A DNA stretch of 64,000 nucleotides from Prauserella muralis (GCF_003202285.1 NZ_MASW01000007.1:892093-956092); one strand, 5' to 3'. Positions 1 through 9,595 are shown, counted from the stretch's first letter. Notes: generated from the sequence alone by a model not told the origin. Numbers and translations are program-made.

Positions 1-220
1 CCGCGGCAGGCCCCGCGCCGAATCCCGCGAAGCGGCGGAACTCCCCCGCGTCCTGCTCCAGCCCGCTGTTGACGCGCCGCTCGATGGCGCGGTACTCGAA
101 CGTCGCCACGAGCAGCACCACCGTGGCGAGCCCGCCGGTCATGACGAGCACGAGCCAGCCCATGATGCGCACCCTCGCGGGCACGCGGGTTCCCCTGCCC
201 GCGGGCTGCTCAGCCGTCAT
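1..220 (-). CDS. sensor histidine kinase, N-terminal fragment (runs off left edge)
   Basis: Only the first ~73 codons lie in the window. The translation starts MTAEQPAGRGTRVPARVRIM and has one strong membrane segment (about residues 19-42, GWLVLVMTGGLATVVLLVA). A charged juxtamembrane stretch follows (FEYRAIERRVNSGLEQDAGEF). This is the usual N-terminus of an actinobacterial two-TM sensor kinase with an extracytoplasmic loop; the catalytic part is off the edge. The start ATG at 220 overlaps the stop of the small upstream gene by 11 nt, so the two are probably translationally coupled. The kinase assignment is inference from topology and neighbour; no H-box is visible. Confidence 0.5.
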   Translation of the reverse strand, partial: MTAEQPAGRGTRVPARVRIMGWLVLVMTGGLATVVLLVATFEYRAIERRVNSGLEQDAGEFRRFAGFGAGPAA

Positions 221-506
221 CGTCGCGGTCGTCGCCTCGGTCGTCGCCCGGGTCGTCGTCATCGTCGGCCACCGGGGGCGGTGGCGGCAGCTGCGAGGGT
301 CGCGTCTCGGGTGCGGGCATCGGGGCCGCGGACGGGGGAGCCTGGGTGGAAGACGGCGGCGACGACACCGCCGAGGACTCGCCGATGCGCACCACCGCGG
401 GCTGGCTCGGCGGGCTCGGGTCGGCCAGCAACAGGCTCGCCACGATCGCCGCGACCGGCAGGGCGAGCACGGCGACCAGCGCCAGGATGCGCGGAGTGCG
501 GCTCAT
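210..506 (-). CDS. small membrane-anchored hydrophilic protein upstream of sensor kinase
   Basis: 98 residues. There is one N-terminal hydrophobic segment (residues ~7-28, ILALVAVLALPVAAIVASLL), then a Pro/Ser/Ala-rich linker with PPPPP, and a very acidic tail (DDDDDPGDDRGDDRDDD). It could be a secreted or membrane-tethered protein whose acidic tail lies outside the cell. Its 3' end overlaps the start of the sensor-kinase gene, a frequent pairing in Pseudonocardiaceae, so a metal- or envelope-sensing accessory role is possible. No catalytic domain is recognisable and the function is unknown. Confidence 0.6.
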   Translation of the reverse strand: MSRTPRILALVAVLALPVAAIVASLLLADPSPPSQPAVVRIGESSAVSSPPSSTQAPPSAAPMPAPETRPSQLPPPPPVADDDDDPGDDRGDDRDDDG

Positions 507-544
507 GCGACCAGCCTGCCCTGCCCGGGCCGGGAGCCGGATGA

Positions 545-574
545 GCCGCAGATGAGAACTTCTTCATCTGCGGC
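545..574 (-). terminator. perfect hairpin downstream of ileS
   Basis: GCCGCAGATGA (545-555) is an exact inverted repeat of TCATCTGCGGC (564-574) with an 8-nt loop. It begins 17 nt after the ileS stop, between ileS and the next gene on the same strand. There is no U-run, which is common for actinobacterial terminators. The hairpin is visible; terminator function is inference. Confidence 0.65.
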
Positions 575-591
575 CCGCCCGGCTCCAGGCG

Positions 592-3500
592 TCACTGCCG
601 GACGACGGCCACGGTGACCTTCTCGCCGTCGCCGACCGTTCCCGCGAAGCCGTCGGCCACCGGCCCGTACGACACGGCGGTGGCCAGCGTCTCCGAGGCC
701 AGGAACCGCTCGTGCTCGCGGGCGGCCTCGGCGACGTCGGCGGGCGCGTCGACGGTCAGCGCGATCCGGTCGGCCACGTCGAGGTCGGCGTCGCGGCGGG
801 CCTGCTGGACCACCCGCACGAGGTCCCTGGCCACGCCCTCGCGGGCCAGTTCGGGCGTGACGTCGGTGTCGAGCAGCACGAGTCCCGATCCGCCGGGCAG
901 CTCGGCGGCCACGCCGCTGTCGGTGGCGACGAGCCGCCGCTCGTACTCGCCCTCGTGCAGCTCGATTCCCGCCGCCACGACGGCGCCCTCGGGCGACGTG
1001 CTCCACTCTCCTGCCTTGACGGCCTTGATGACCTGCTGCACGTCCTTGCCGAGCCGTGGCCCCGCCACGCGGGCGTTGACGACCACCTCGAAGCCGCCGT
1101 GTGCAGCGACGTCGGTGGTCAGCTCCACCGACTTGACGTTCACCTCGTCGCGGACGATGTCGGTGAACGGCCGCAGCACCTCGGCATCCTCGGCGGCCAC
1201 CAGCAGCCGTGCCAGCGGCAGCCGCACGCGCAGCTTGTTGGCCTTGCGCAGCGACAACGCCGACGAGCACACCTGACGCACCCGGTCCATCGCGGTCACC
1301 AGCGCCGCGTCGGCGGGCAGCTCGTCCACCAGGGGCCAGTCGGTGAGGTGGACCGAGCGGCCGCCGGTGAGCCCTCGCCAGACCGCCTCCGTGGTGAGCG
1401 GCAGCAGGGGCGCCGCGGCGCGGCACGTGGCCTCCAGCACCGTGTGCAGCGTGTCGATGGCGTCCTGCTCGCCCGCCCAGAACCGGTCCCGGGAGCGCCG
1501 CACGTACCAGTTGGTGAGCACCTCGAGGAACTCCCGGACCGTCGCGCACGCGCCCGCGATGTCGCAGTCGTCCAGCGCGGCACCGACGTCGGTGACCAGC
1601 TCGTGGGTCTTGGCGAGGATGTAGCGGTCGAGCACGTGCCGCGAGTCGGTGCGCACGCGGCCCTCGACGCCTTCGGCTCCGGCGTACAGCGCCAGGAAGT
1701 AGTACGAGTTCCACAGCGGCAGCACGGCCTGGCGGACCGCGTCGCGGATGCCCTTGTCGGTGACGATGAGGTTGCCGCCACGCAGGATCGGGCTGGCCAT
1801 GAGGTACCAGCGCATCGCGTCGGAGCCGTCCCGGTTGAACACCTCGGTGACGTCCGGGTAGTTGCGCAGCGACTTCGACATCTTCTGCCCGTCGGAGCCC
1901 AGCACGATGCCGTGCGAGACGCAGGTGCGGAACGCGGGCCGGTCGAACAGGGCCGTGGCGAGCACGTGCAGGGTGTAGAACCAGCCGCGGGTCTGCCCGA
2001 TGTACTCGACGATGAAGTCGCCGGGGTAGTGGTGCTCGAACCAGTCGGCGTTGGAGAACGGGTAGTGCACCTGGGCATAGGGCATCGACCCGGAGTCGAA
2101 CCACACGTCGAGCACGTCCGGCACGCGCCGCATCGTCGACCTGCCGGTGGGGTCGTCCGGGTTGGGCCGGGTCAGCTCGTCGATGAACGGCCGGTGCAGG
2201 TCGGCCGGGCGCACGCCGAAGTCCCGCTCCAGCTCGTCCAGCGAGCCGTACACGTCGGTGCGCGGGTAGTTCGGGTCGTCGGAGGTCCACACCGGGATCG
2301 GCGTGCCCCAGTAGCGGTTGCGGGAGATCGACCAGTCGCGGGCGTTCTCCAGCCACTTGCCGAACTGGCCGTCCTTGACGTGCTCCGGGTACCACGTGAT
2401 CTGCTGGTTCAGCTCGACCATGCGGTCCTTGAACTCCGTGACCGCCACGAACCACGACGACACGGCGCGGTAGATCAGCGGGTTGCGGCAGCGCCAGCAG
2501 TGCGGGTAGGAGTGCTCGTAGGTCTCGTGCCGCAGCAGGATCGCACCCTGCTCGCCCGCCGAGCCGGTGCCGTTCTTCAGGTCGCGGATGATGCCGGCGT
2601 TGGCCTCGAAGACGTTCTGGCCCTCGTAGTCGGGCACCTGCGCGTCGAAGCGGCCCTTGGAGTCCACCGGCGTCACCGGCGTGATGCCCGCGGCATCGGT
2701 GACGACCTTGTCCTCCTCGCCGTAGGCGGGGGCGATGTGGACGATGCCGGTGCCGTCGTCGGTGGTGACGTAGTCGGCGGCGAGCACGCGGTGGGCGTTC
2801 TCGTGGCCGGCGAAGTACGGAAACGGCGGCGCGTAGCGGGTGCCGAGCAGGTCGGCGCCCCGGTAGCGGGCCAACACCTCGGGCTCCTCGCCGAGCTCCC
2901 TGGCGTAGGCGGCGAGGCGGGCCTCGGCCAGCACGAACCGCCTGCCGTCGCCGTCGGCGACCAGGACGTAGCCGACGTCGGGATGCACGGCGGTGGCGAG
3001 GTTGGACGGCACCGTCCACGGGGTGGTGGTCCAGATGAGCAGGTGCGCGCCGTCGAGTTCGCTGTCGTTGCCCTCGATGCGGAAGCCGATCGTGACGGCC
3101 GGGTCCTGCCTGCTCTGGTAGACGTCGTCGTCCATCCGCAACTCGTGGTTGGACAGCGGTGTCTCGTCGCGCCAGCAGTACGGCAGCACCCGGTAGCCCT
3201 CGTACACGAGGCCCTTGTCCCAGAGCTGCTTGAACGCCCAGATCACCGACTCCATGTAGGTGACGTCGAGCGTCTTGTAGTCGTGGTCGAAGTCCACCCA
3301 GCGGGCCTGGCGGGTGACGTACTCCTGCCACTCCCTGGTGTAGCGCAGCACCGACTCGCGGCAGGCGCGGTTGAACTCGGCGATGCCCATCTCGTCGATC
3401 TGGGACTTGTCGGTGATGCCGAGCTGGCGTTCGGCCTCCAGCTCGGCGGGCAGGCCGTGGGTGTCCCAGCCGAAGCGGCGCTCGACGCGCCTGCCGCGCA

Positions 3501-3762
3501 TGGTCTGGTAGCGCGGCACGATGTCCTTGACGTACCCGGTGAGCAGGTGACCGTAGTGCGGCAGGCCGTTGGCGAAGGGCGGGCCGTCGTAGAAGACGTA
3601 CTCGTTGTCGCCGTTCGTGCCGGGCTCGCGAGCCTCGACGGTCGCCATGAACGTGCGGTCGCTCTCCCAGTAGGCGAGCACGTCCTTCTCCAGCGCGGGG
3701 AACGACGGCTGGGAGGGAACCTGGCTCTGGGCCTGATCCCCGAAGGAAGCCTTGGGGTACAT
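592..3762 (-). CDS. ileS: isoleucyl-tRNA synthetase (long, eukaryote-like type)
   Basis: 1056 residues. It charges tRNA-Ile with isoleucine and is a cytoplasmic class I synthetase with Rossmann, CP1 editing, anticodon-binding and C-terminal domains. The signature HxxH motif is GLPHYGH (residues 66-72) and the KMSKS loop is at residues 627-631. The length and the GLPHYGH form match the long IleRS clade known from actinobacteria and eukaryotes, which in studied members is poorly inhibited by mupirocin (family knowledge, not tested here). The ATG start is set 8 nt after a GAGGAG ribosome site at 3771-3776. Expression is probably controlled by the T-box leader directly upstream. A hairpin terminator follows the stop. 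Confidence 0.97.
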   Translation of the reverse strand: MYPKASFGDQAQSQVPSQPSFPALEKDVLAYWESDRTFMATVEAREPGTNGDNEYVFYDGPPFANGLPHYGHLLTGYVKDIVPRYQTMRGRRVERRFGWDTHGLPAELEAERQLGITDKSQIDEMGIAEFNRACRESVLRYTREWQEYVTRQARWVDFDHDYKTLDVTYMESVIWAFKQLWDKGLVYEGYRVLPYCWRDETPLSNHELRMDDDVYQSRQDPAVTIGFRIEGNDSELDGAHLLIWTTTPWTVPSNLATAVHPDVGYVLVADGDGRRFVLAEARLAAYARELGEEPEVLARYRGADLLGTRYAPPFPYFAGHENAHRVLAADYVTTDDGTGIVHIAPAYGEEDKVVTDAAGITPVTPVDSKGRFDAQVPDYEGQNVFEANAGIIRDLKNGTGSAGEQGAILLRHETYEHSYPHCWRCRNPLIYRAVSSWFVAVTEFKDRMVELNQQITWYPEHVKDGQFGKWLENARDWSISRNRYWGTPIPVWTSDDPNYPRTDVYGSLDELERDFGVRPADLHRPFIDELTRPNPDDPTGRSTMRRVPDVLDVWFDSGSMPYAQVHYPFSNADWFEHHYPGDFIVEYIGQTRGWFYTLHVLATALFDRPAFRTCVSHGIVLGSDGQKMSKSLRNYPDVTEVFNRDGSDAMRWYLMASPILRGGNLIVTDKGIRDAVRQAVLPLWNSYYFLALYAGAEGVEGRVRTDSRHVLDRYILAKTHELVTDVGAALDDCDIAGACATVREFLEVLTNWYVRRSRDRFWAGEQDAIDTLHTVLEATCRAAAPLLPLTTEAVWRGLTGGRSVHLTDWPLVDELPADAALVTAMDRVRQVCSSALSLRKANKLRVRLPLARLLVAAEDAEVLRPFTDIVRDEVNVKSVELTTDVAAHGGFEVVVNARVAGPRLGKDVQQVIKAVKAGEWSTSPEGAVVAAGIELHEGEYERRLVATDSGVAAELPGGSGLVLLDTDVTPELAREGVARDLVRVVQQARRDADLDVADRIALTVDAPADVAEAAREHERFLASETLATAVSYGPVADGFAGTVGDGEKVTVAVVRQ

Positions 3763-3775
3763 CCGGTGTGCTCCT

Positions 3776-3998
3776 CGCGGTTCGTCTCTCTCGCCTGGGC
3801 TCGGCCGAGCCCACGCGGGGACGACACGGCGCCGTCGCGGCGCACGTTCCGCGGTACCACCCCGCTTGCCCGCGCACGATCGCGCGAGCCTCTCGTTCGG
3901 CGGCTGTGACGGGCCGCTCCCGTCCGGTTCTACTGAGGCCCCGCGGGGCCCGTTCTTCCGGAGGCTCCCCGGTGATGGCCGGATCGACGCCCTGTGGC
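3776..3998 (-). promoter_or_regulatory. T-box riboswitch leader of ileS (translational type)
   Basis: Read on the minus strand, the leader contains the conserved T-box core GGTGGTACCGCGG (3861-3849). It also has a short Stem I of the actinobacterial ileS kind, with CCGGCCATCACCGG around an ATC isoleucine specifier at 3976-3974. Between the T-box and the gene lies an exact palindrome TGGGCTCGGCCGAGCCCA (3796-3813). CCGCG at 3780-3776 runs into the GAGGAG ribosome site and can pair with CGCGG of the T-box. This suggests the ribosome site is sequestered when tRNA-Ile is charged, that is, translational rather than transcriptional control. The motifs are visible; the pairing scheme is inference. 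Confidence 0.88.
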
Positions 3999-4002
3999 TA
4001 CC

Positions 4003-4008
4003 AGATTA
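4003..4008 (-). promoter_or_regulatory. possible -10 element for ileS leader
   Basis: TAATCT on the minus strand lies 7-10 nt before the expected 5' end of the T-box Stem I. No convincing -35 hexamer stands 16-19 nt upstream, so this is tentative. Confidence 0.3.
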
Positions 4009-4056
4009 GCCGGTACCGCCAACCGCTTTACCGCCCGGGTTGCTCCAGTGCCGGCG

Positions 4057-4113
4057 AGCTCCCCAATGCCACATTTGTAGCGTTCAGCGCCACCAATGCC
4101 GCATTGGGGAGCT
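4057..4113. repeat. 57-bp palindromic intergenic repeat
   Basis: AGCTCCCCAATGC (4057-4069) and GCATTGGGGAGCT (4101-4113) are exact inverted repeats. Inside, CCAATGCC-A/G-CATT occurs twice in direct orientation (from 4063 and 4093). It lies between the stop of the zinc-motif protein gene and the ileS leader, so it may also act as a terminator. Its AT-richer composition differs from its surroundings. From memory, similar AATGCCGCATT-type elements are scattered in Pseudonocardiaceae genomes. Confidence 0.7.
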
Positions 4114-4132
4114 TTGGGCTGGGTGCGGTGGG

Positions 4133-4726
4133 TTACTTCTTCGACTTGCGTTTGTCGTTGTTCCGGTGGGCGGCGGCGAGCGAGGCGTCCGGGCCGCACA
4201 CGGCGCACGGGGTGAAGCCCAGCTCACGGGCCTCCCTGACCGGCAACGGGATGGTGTCCTTGTCCTTGAGCCAGCTGCACTCGGCGAGGTGGTAACGCGG
4301 GTACTCGTCCACGACGAGCACCTCGGCCTCCAGCTCGGACACGATCAGCAGGTCCGCCGCGTCGGTCTCCTCCTCCGCCGGGTCGCCCGACGGGGCCTTG
4401 AGCTCGCCGGAGGCGGGCAGCATCGCCGTCGGGGGCTCCTTCGGCGAGGACGCGGCCTCGCCGACGGAACCGCCGTCCTGCTCCCCGGAGGTGGAGGCCG
4501 ACGACTCGGCGTCCTCGTCGTCGGACGCCGCATCCTCGGCCCGCGCGGTGTCCTCCGCGTTCGCCGCACCCGCCGACCGCCTGCGCAGCCAGTCGGCCAG
4601 AAGCAGGAGCCCGGCGAGCACCGACAGCCCGATGGAGATCCAGGCCCACAGGGAGTCCGCCGTGATCAGTGCCGTGACCACCAGCCCGAGGGCGGCCAGC
4701 ACCAGGATGAGGACGATGTAGAGCAC
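4133..4726 (-). CDS. two-TM membrane protein with C-terminal H/C zinc-like motif
   Basis: 197 residues, GTG start. Two adjacent membrane segments fill residues ~1-46. A long acidic, low-complexity linker follows (Asp/Glu/Ser/Ala, ~50-125). The conserved-looking C-terminal module contains YHLAECSWL and GFTPCAVCGPD; its His and three Cys (H-x3-C ... C-x2-C) resemble an Ada-type metal-binding fold, probably for Zn. The lysine-rich tail (RNNDKRKSKK) is probably cytoplasmic. It sits between wag31 and ileS, a gene pair that is often close in actinobacteria, so an envelope or growth role is possible. Function unknown. Confidence 0.75.
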   Translation of the reverse strand: MLYIVLILVLAALGLVVTALITADSLWAWISIGLSVLAGLLLLADWLRRRSAGAANAEDTARAEDAASDDEDAESSASTSGEQDGGSVGEAASSPKEPPTAMLPASGELKAPSGDPAEEETDAADLLIVSELEAEVLVVDEYPRYHLAECSWLKDKDTIPLPVREARELGFTPCAVCGPDASLAAAHRNNDKRKSKK

Positions 4727-4818
4727 GGTGAATTACAGCACGGAGTCGCGGGGAAACGGCCCCGACCCTCCCACCGGGAGTGTCGGAACCGTCTCGGTGC
4801 GTGCCGGCAGGCTGGGGG

Positions 4819-5712
4819 TCAGCCGGCCTCGGCGCGCGGGCCGAACGAGTAGCCCTGGCTGCCGCTACCCGCCGAGCCGCTGCCCGACTGGCCGGAGCCG
4901 GACGAGGACGAGGATGCCGACGCCGACGCCGACGCCGGCGCCGCGGAGCCACGGTCGTCGAGCTCACGCAACTGCGACTCGAGGAACCCGCGCAGCCGCG
5001 TGCGGTACTCCCGCTCGATGGTGCGCAGCTCCTCGATCTTCTTGTTGAGCGCGCCCTTCTCCGTGTTCAGGTTGTTCATCGTCTCGGTGTACTTGCGCTG
5101 CGCCTCGCGATCCATGTTGGTCGCCTTGTCGCGCGCCTGCCGTTCCAGGGTCTCGGCCCTGGTGCGGGCGTCGTTGAGCATCGTCTCGGCACGGGTGCGC
5201 GCCTCGTTGACCATCGAGTCGGCCTTCGACCGTGCATCCGAGAGCAGCTGCTCGGACTTGGCCCTCGCCTCGGCGAGCATGCCGTCCGACTCCGTCTTGG
5301 CCTCGGCGGTGAGCCGGTCGGCCATCTCCTGCGCCAGGCCGAGCACCTTCGCGGCCTGCACGTTGGGCTCGCCGTTGTCGCCCATGAAGCCGTGGGCCTG
5401 CGTCTGCTCCATCGACGAGGGCGGGGGCACCGGCGCCAGCCGGCGCGACGGGGTCTCGTCCCGCGGCGGGGCCTGCTGGGGAGCGGCACCCGCGCCGGCC
5501 TTCGCGGACTCCAGCTCGCTACGAGTCGATTCCAACTCGGCATCGAGCTGTTCGACCTGCTGCCGCAGCTCGTTATTGTCCTCGATCAACCGGGCAAGTT
5601 CGGTCTCCACCAGGTCGAGGAAGGCATCCACCTCGTCCTCGTTGTAGCCCCGCTTGCCGATGGGAGGCTTGCTGAACGCGACGTTATGCACGTCAGCAGG
5701 GGTCAACGACAT
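4819..5712 (-). CDS. wag31: polar growth / septum-site protein Wag31 (DivIVA)
   Basis: 297 residues. The DivIVA N-terminal lipid-binding module is clear: [20 protein letters not shown], then [16 protein letters not shown] heptad coiled coil follows (~30-60) and a second long coiled coil (~130-260, repeats of EARxKADxMV type). Between them is a Pro/Ala-rich spacer. The C-terminus is an unusual Ser/Ala/Gly low-complexity tail. Wag31 oligomerises at negatively curved membrane at the poles and directs apical wall synthesis. It is the usual last gene of the dcw cluster, here after sepF and yggT. Confidence 0.95.
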   Translation of the reverse strand: MSLTPADVHNVAFSKPPIGKRGYNEDEVDAFLDLVETELARLIEDNNELRQQVEQLDAELESTRSELESAKAGAGAAPQQAPPRDETPSRRLAPVPPPSSMEQTQAHGFMGDNGEPNVQAAKVLGLAQEMADRLTAEAKTESDGMLAEARAKSEQLLSDARSKADSMVNEARTRAETMLNDARTRAETLERQARDKATNMDREAQRKYTETMNNLNTEKGALNKKIEELRTIEREYRTRLRGFLESQLRELDDRGSAAPASASASASSSSSGSGQSGSGSAGSGSQGYSFGPRAEAG

Positions 5713-5763
5713 CTGATCACCTCACGCACTCCATGGCCTGCCGGACAAACCCCGGGTTCCCCG

Positions 5764-6066
5764 TTACCCGGGATACGCCAGTTGCATCAGTATGAACACA
5801 ACCAACAGCAGCACCATAATCGATAGGTCCAGCCCCACGCCGCCGATCCGCACTACTGGAATAATCCGGCGGACGAGTCGGACCGGTGGGTCCGTCACTG
5901 TGTAAATGGTCTCGAGCGTGACCGCAACCCCTCCCGCGGGACGCCAGTCACGGGCGAACGCCCGAACGAGCTCCACCACGATACGTGCCGTGAGCAGGAG
6001 CCAGAAGGCAAAGAGCAGCCAATAAAGGATCAACCGGACCGCGTCCACGTCACCACTCTGCCACAC
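5764..6066 (-). CDS. YggT family membrane protein
   Basis: Up to 100 residues, with two hydrophobic stretches: LILYWLLFAFWLLLTARIVV and, at the C-terminus, LDLSIMVLLLVVFILMQLAY. Between them, TVTDPPVRLVRRIIPVVR is the typical YggT signature with the DPP motif. The GTG at 6066 gives the longest form; the GTG at 6048 (94 residues, MDAVRLILYW) is equally plausible because neither has a strong ribosome site. YggT proteins sit between sepF and divIVA in most Gram-positive dcw clusters. Their molecular role is not settled; a link to division or osmotic tolerance has been proposed. Confidence 0.88.
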   Translation of the reverse strand: MWQSGDVDAVRLILYWLLFAFWLLLTARIVVELVRAFARDWRPAGGVAVTLETIYTVTDPPVRLVRRIIPVVRIGGVGLDLSIMVLLLVVFILMQLAYPG

Positions 6067-6079
6067 CTCGGATGAAGAC

Positions 6080-6691
6080 CTAGTTTCGGAGGAACAACCC
6101 GCCCTCGGCGATGCGCCGACGGTCCTCCGCGGTCACGTCGACATCCGGAGGTGAGAGCAAGAACACCTTGTTGGTGACCTTGTCCATGGAGCCGCGCAGG
6201 GCGAACGCCAGCCCGGCCGCGAAGTCCACGAGCCGCTTGGCGTCCGCGTTCTCCATCTCCGTCAGGTTCATGATCACCGGGGCGCCGTCCCGGTAGGCCT
6301 CGCCGATCTCTCGTGCCTCCGCGTAGCTGGTGGGGTGCAGCGTGATGATGCGGCTCAGCGGGTCGCGCGCGGCCGAGAACGACGGCTCCGGCGCCGCGCG
6401 CAGCCGGGACACCGGGTCCGGCTGCCGGTCCATGGCCAGCGCTCCGTGCACCGAGGGCTCACTCGCCGTGACCGGGCGCCGCGTGCGCACGGGCGCCGGC
6501 TCCGGCTCGTCGAACTCCTCCATGACGTGGTAGCGGGGCCGGGACCGGCGGGGCTGCGGCTCGGCGTACTCTCGGTCGTCGTAGCCGTCGTAGTCGTCGG
6601 AGTAGCCGCGGCGGTAGTCCTCGTCGAAGTCGTAATCGTCTTCGGCAGGCACCATCCCGAAGTAGGCCTTCAGCTTCTGCAGCGCGCTCAT
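6080..6691 (-). CDS. sepF: cell division protein SepF
   Basis: 203 residues from ATG 6691, chosen because AGGAGAGG precedes it closely and the protein then begins [15 protein letters not shown], the usual amphipathic membrane-binding helix. An acidic, Tyr/Asp-rich linker follows. The C-terminal SepF core (~100-203) contains [20 protein letters not shown] and [21 protein letters not shown]. SepF anchors FtsZ filaments to the membrane in actinobacteria, which lack FtsA. It lies in the expected order between ylmE and yggT. Confidence 0.95.
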   Translation of the reverse strand: MSALQKLKAYFGMVPAEDDYDFDEDYRRGYSDDYDGYDDREYAEPQPRRSRPRYHVMEEFDEPEPAPVRTRRPVTASEPSVHGALAMDRQPDPVSRLRAAPEPSFSAARDPLSRIITLHPTSYAEAREIGEAYRDGAPVIMNLTEMENADAKRLVDFAAGLAFALRGSMDKVTNKVFLLSPPDVDVTAEDRRRIAEGGLFLRN

Positions 6692-6769
6692 GCCTCTCCT
6701 TCGCCCTCCGCGGCCGCCCCACCCCTGACGCTGAGTCACGCGTACAAACGCCGCTGTGGGTGAACCTGT

Positions 6770-7507
6770 CTAAGGCGAGGCTAGACCGCGACCCCCGAGC
6801 AACGCAGTTCCGACACGCACACAGGTCGAGCCGTGCGCGATCGCTTGCTCCAGGTCACCGCTCATACCTGCGGAGAGTTCGGTCGCGGCGGGATGATCAG
6901 TACGGAACCGGGCGAACACGGCGGCCAGCCGCGCGAACGCCGGCTCCGGGTCGGCGCCCAGCGGCGCCACGGCCATGAGTCCGCGAAGGTGGAGAATCTC
7001 ACTCTTCTGGGCGACGAGTTCGGCCAGCGCGCCCAGTTCGCCGACCGGGCACCCTCCGCGGGCCGGATCCTCGTCGAGACTGACCTGCAGCAGCACGTCG
7101 AGCGGCCGGTCGCGCTCCCCGGCGTCCCGCGCCGTGTGCACCGCCCTGGCGAGCGCCTCGGCGAGCCGGGGCGAGTCCACCGACTGGACCTCGTCGGCCC
7201 AGCGCGCCACCGAGCGAGCCTTGTTGCGCTGCAGCCTGCCCACCATGTGCCAGCGGATCGCCGCGTCCGGGCGCAGTCCGGCGACCTCGGCGACCTTGGC
7301 CGCCGCCTCCTGGTCGCGGTTCTCGGCGAGATCGGTCACGCCGAGGCCGGCCAGCAGCGCGGCGTCCGTCGCGGGGAACGTCTTGGTGACCGCGAGCAGG
7401 CGCACCTCGTCGCGGGAGCGGCCCGCCGCCTCGCACGCCTTCCCGACCCGCTCCCGCACGGCGGCCAGCGCGCCGGCCAGTTCGGCCTTGCGGTCCTGCG
7501 TCGCCAC
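6770..7507 (-). CDS. ylmE: YggS/PROSC family PLP-binding protein
   Basis: 245 residues. It is a single-domain TIM-barrel PLP-homeostasis protein. The PLP lysine is in LLAVTKTFPA (K42), followed by DLAENRDQEAAAK and WHMVGRLQRNKAR. The C-terminus has LSAGMSGDLEQAIAHGSTCVRVGTALLG, in which S/T residues bind the phosphate. Two GTG codons are possible (7513 and 7507); 7507 is preferred because GGAGGAG then lies 5 nt upstream. pgeF ends at 7510, so the genes are coupled. An Ala replaces the usual Gly before ENR. Confidence 0.92.
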   Translation of the reverse strand: MATQDRKAELAGALAAVRERVGKACEAAGRSRDEVRLLAVTKTFPATDAALLAGLGVTDLAENRDQEAAAKVAEVAGLRPDAAIRWHMVGRLQRNKARSVARWADEVQSVDSPRLAEALARAVHTARDAGERDRPLDVLLQVSLDEDPARGGCPVGELGALAELVAQKSEILHLRGLMAVAPLGADPEPAFARLAAVFARFRTDHPAATELSAGMSGDLEQAIAHGSTCVRVGTALLGGRGLASP

Positions 7508-7509
7508 GG

Positions 7510-8223
7510 TCACTCCTCCAGCCAGGTCAGCGCGGCGAGCCTGCCGGTGGGCTGCTCCCGGCGATGGCTGAACAGGGACGGGTCCTCCACCGTGCAGCGC
7601 GGGTCGACGCCGATGCGGCCCACACCGTGGTCGGCGAGCTGGCGCCACAGCCCGGCCCGCAGGTCGAGTGCCGGGGTGCCCTTGCGGCTGCGGCAGCGGC
7701 TGCCGGGCAGATGCCGTTCCACGTCGTCGGCCATGTCGGCGGGCACCTCGTAGCACTCGCCGCAGACCGAGGGGCCGAGCAGCGCCTCGATGCGGTGCGG
7801 CTCGGCGCCGAGCGAGCGCATCGCCTCCAGCGCCGAGGGCACCACGCCCACGCGGGCGCCGACGCGGCCGGCGTGCACGGCGGCCACGACCGCGGCCTCG
7901 GGGTCGCCGAGCAGCACGGGCACGCAGTCGGCGACGAGGGCGACGACGGCGACGCCGGGCCGCGCGGTCACCAGTGCGTCGGTGGCCTCGGCGGGCTCGC
8001 GCTCGGTGCCGTCCACGATCGTCGCCGTCCGGCCGTGCACCTGCTCCATCCAGGCGAGCCGGTCCTGGCGCAGGCCCAGCTCACCGGCGAGGCGGGTGCG
8101 GTTGGCCGCGACGGCGGCCGGGTCGTCGCCCACGTGCGCGCCGAGGTTGAACGAGTCGAACGGCGGCTTGGACTCGCCGCCGGCCCTGGTCGTGATGACC
8201 CGACGGATGCGCAACGACTGCAA
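7510..8223 (-). CDS. pgeF: peptidoglycan editing factor PgeF (YfiH, polyphenol oxidase/laccase fold)
   Basis: 237 residues. The family signature is present: FDSFNLGAHVGDDPAAVAANR, then ALVADCVPVLLGD, VAAVHAGRVGARVGV and PSVCGECYEVP, supplying the His/Cys metal ligands. E. coli YfiH removes L-Ser-containing UDP-MurNAc precursors; in actinobacteria the gene almost always follows ftsZ, as here. The start is a TTG at 8223; a TTG four codons later is also possible. Confidence 0.92.
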   Translation of the reverse strand: MQSLRIRRVITTRAGGESKPPFDSFNLGAHVGDDPAAVAANRTRLAGELGLRQDRLAWMEQVHGRTATIVDGTEREPAEATDALVTARPGVAVVALVADCVPVLLGDPEAAVVAAVHAGRVGARVGVVPSALEAMRSLGAEPHRIEALLGPSVCGECYEVPADMADDVERHLPGSRCRSRKGTPALDLRAGLWRQLADHGVGRIGVDPRCTVEDPSLFSHRREQPTGRLAALTWLEE

Positions 8224-8275
8224 CCTTTCCCTGCATGCGGTGACGCTGACGACCCTAGCGGGCCCGGTGGTGACC

Positions 8276-9595
8276 TCAGCGGCGCATGAAGGGCGGAACG
8301 TCGACGTCGTCGTCGGACGGGTCGTCGGTGACGGGCATGGCCCTGCCGGGCAGGTTGCCCTGCGTGCGCGGGGCCGCCGGCGGCGGGTAGCCGCGGCCGC
8401 CTCCGGTGCCCTGCTGCGGGGGCAGCGAGCCCGACTGCGAGCCGTGACCGTTGCCCGCGGCGGGCGGCTGCGGCCGCTGCGGGGGCGGCGCGGGACGGCT
8501 GTCGGCCCCGGCCTGCGGTGGCTGGGCGGAACCGGACGGCAGGGAGCTGCCCTGCCCGCCCTCGCTGCCGCCCACCCGGCCCGCCTCGGCGGTCGCGGTG
8601 GAGCCGCGGGTGCCGAACGTGCCCGGGTCGAGCTTCTTGTGGGTGGGGGTGCCTGCGTCGAAGCCCGCCGCGATCACCGTGACCCGGACCTCGTCACCGA
8701 GCGAGTCGTCGATGATCGTGCCGAAGATGATGTTCGCCTCGGGGTGCGCGGACTCCTGGACGAGCGACGCGGCCTCGTTGATCTCGAACAGCCCCAGGTC
8801 GGAGCCGCCGGCGATGGACAGCAGGGCACCGTGCGCGCCGTCCATCGACGCCTCGAGCAGCGGCGAGTTGATCGCCTTCTCCGCGGCCTGCACGGCGCGA
8901 CCCTCGCCACGCGCCGAGCCGATGCCCATCAGAGCGCTGCCCGCCCCCGACATCACGCTCTTGACGTCGGCGAAGTCCAGGTTGATCAGGCCGGGCGTCG
9001 TGATCAGGTCGGTGATGCCCTGCACACCGGAGAGCAGCACCTCGTCGGCCGAGCGGAAGGCGTCCATCAGGGAGACGCCGATGTCGCCCAGCTGCAGCAG
9101 CCGGTCGTTGGGGATCACGATCAGGGTGTCGCACTCGTTGCGCAGCTGCTGGATGCCGTCCTCGGCCTGCCGCGCGCGGCGCTTGCCCTCGAACGAGAAC
9201 GGCCTGGTGACCACGCCGATGGTCAGCGCGCCCAGCTTGCGCGCGATCTGCGCGACCACCGGCGCGCCGCCGGTGCCGGTGCCGCCGCCCTCGCCCGCGG
9301 TGACGAAGACCATGTCGGCGCCCTTGAGGACCTCCTCGATCTCCTCGCGGTGGTCCTCGGCAGCCCGCTGCCCGACCTCGGGGGACGCGCCGGCGCCGAG
9401 GCCGCGCGTCAGCTCCCTGCCGATGTCGAGCTTGACGTCGGCGTCGGACATCAGCAGCGCCTGCGCGTCCGTGTTCACCGCGATGAACTCGACGCCTTTC
9501 AGGCCGACCTCGATCATGCGGTTCACGGCGTTCACACCGCCGCCGCCGATACCGACGACCTTGATCACCGCGAGGTAATTGTGCGGGGGCGTCAT
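8276..9595 (-). CDS. ftsZ: cell division GTPase FtsZ
   Basis: 439 residues. It is the tubulin homologue that forms the Z ring. The N-terminal nucleotide domain has [13 protein letters not shown] and the G-box [15 protein letters not shown]. The T7 loop is [14 protein letters not shown] Gly/Pro/Gln-rich linker (~320-425) leads to the C-terminal peptide [11 protein letters not shown], which binds SepF. It heads the ftsZ-pgeF-ylmE-sepF run. Its normal upstream neighbour ftsQ lies about 14.7 kb away, beyond unrelated genes. Confidence 0.98.
   Translation of the reverse strand: MTPPHNYLAVIKVVGIGGGGVNAVNRMIEVGLKGVEFIAVNTDAQALLMSDADVKLDIGRELTRGLGAGASPEVGQRAAEDHREEIEEVLKGADMVFVTAGEGGGTGTGGAPVVAQIARKLGALTIGVVTRPFSFEGKRRARQAEDGIQQLRNECDTLIVIPNDRLLQLGDIGVSLMDAFRSADEVLLSGVQGITDLITTPGLINLDFADVKSVMSGAGSALMGIGSARGEGRAVQAAEKAINSPLLEASMDGAHGALLSIAGGSDLGLFEINEAASLVQESAHPEANIIFGTIIDDSLGDEVRVTVIAAGFDAGTPTHKKLDPGTFGTRGSTATAEAGRVGGSEGGQGSSLPSGSAQPPQAGADSRPAPPPQRPQPPAAGNGHGSQSGSLPPQQGTGGGRGYPPPAAPRTQGNLPGRAMPVTDDPSDDDVDVPPFMRR

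Noticed and set aside
712-3909. 1065-codon open frame on the plus strand
   Set aside because: Antisense shadow of ileS; no start context, and its Val/Arg/Gly/His-rich composition is typical of GC-rich antisense frames.
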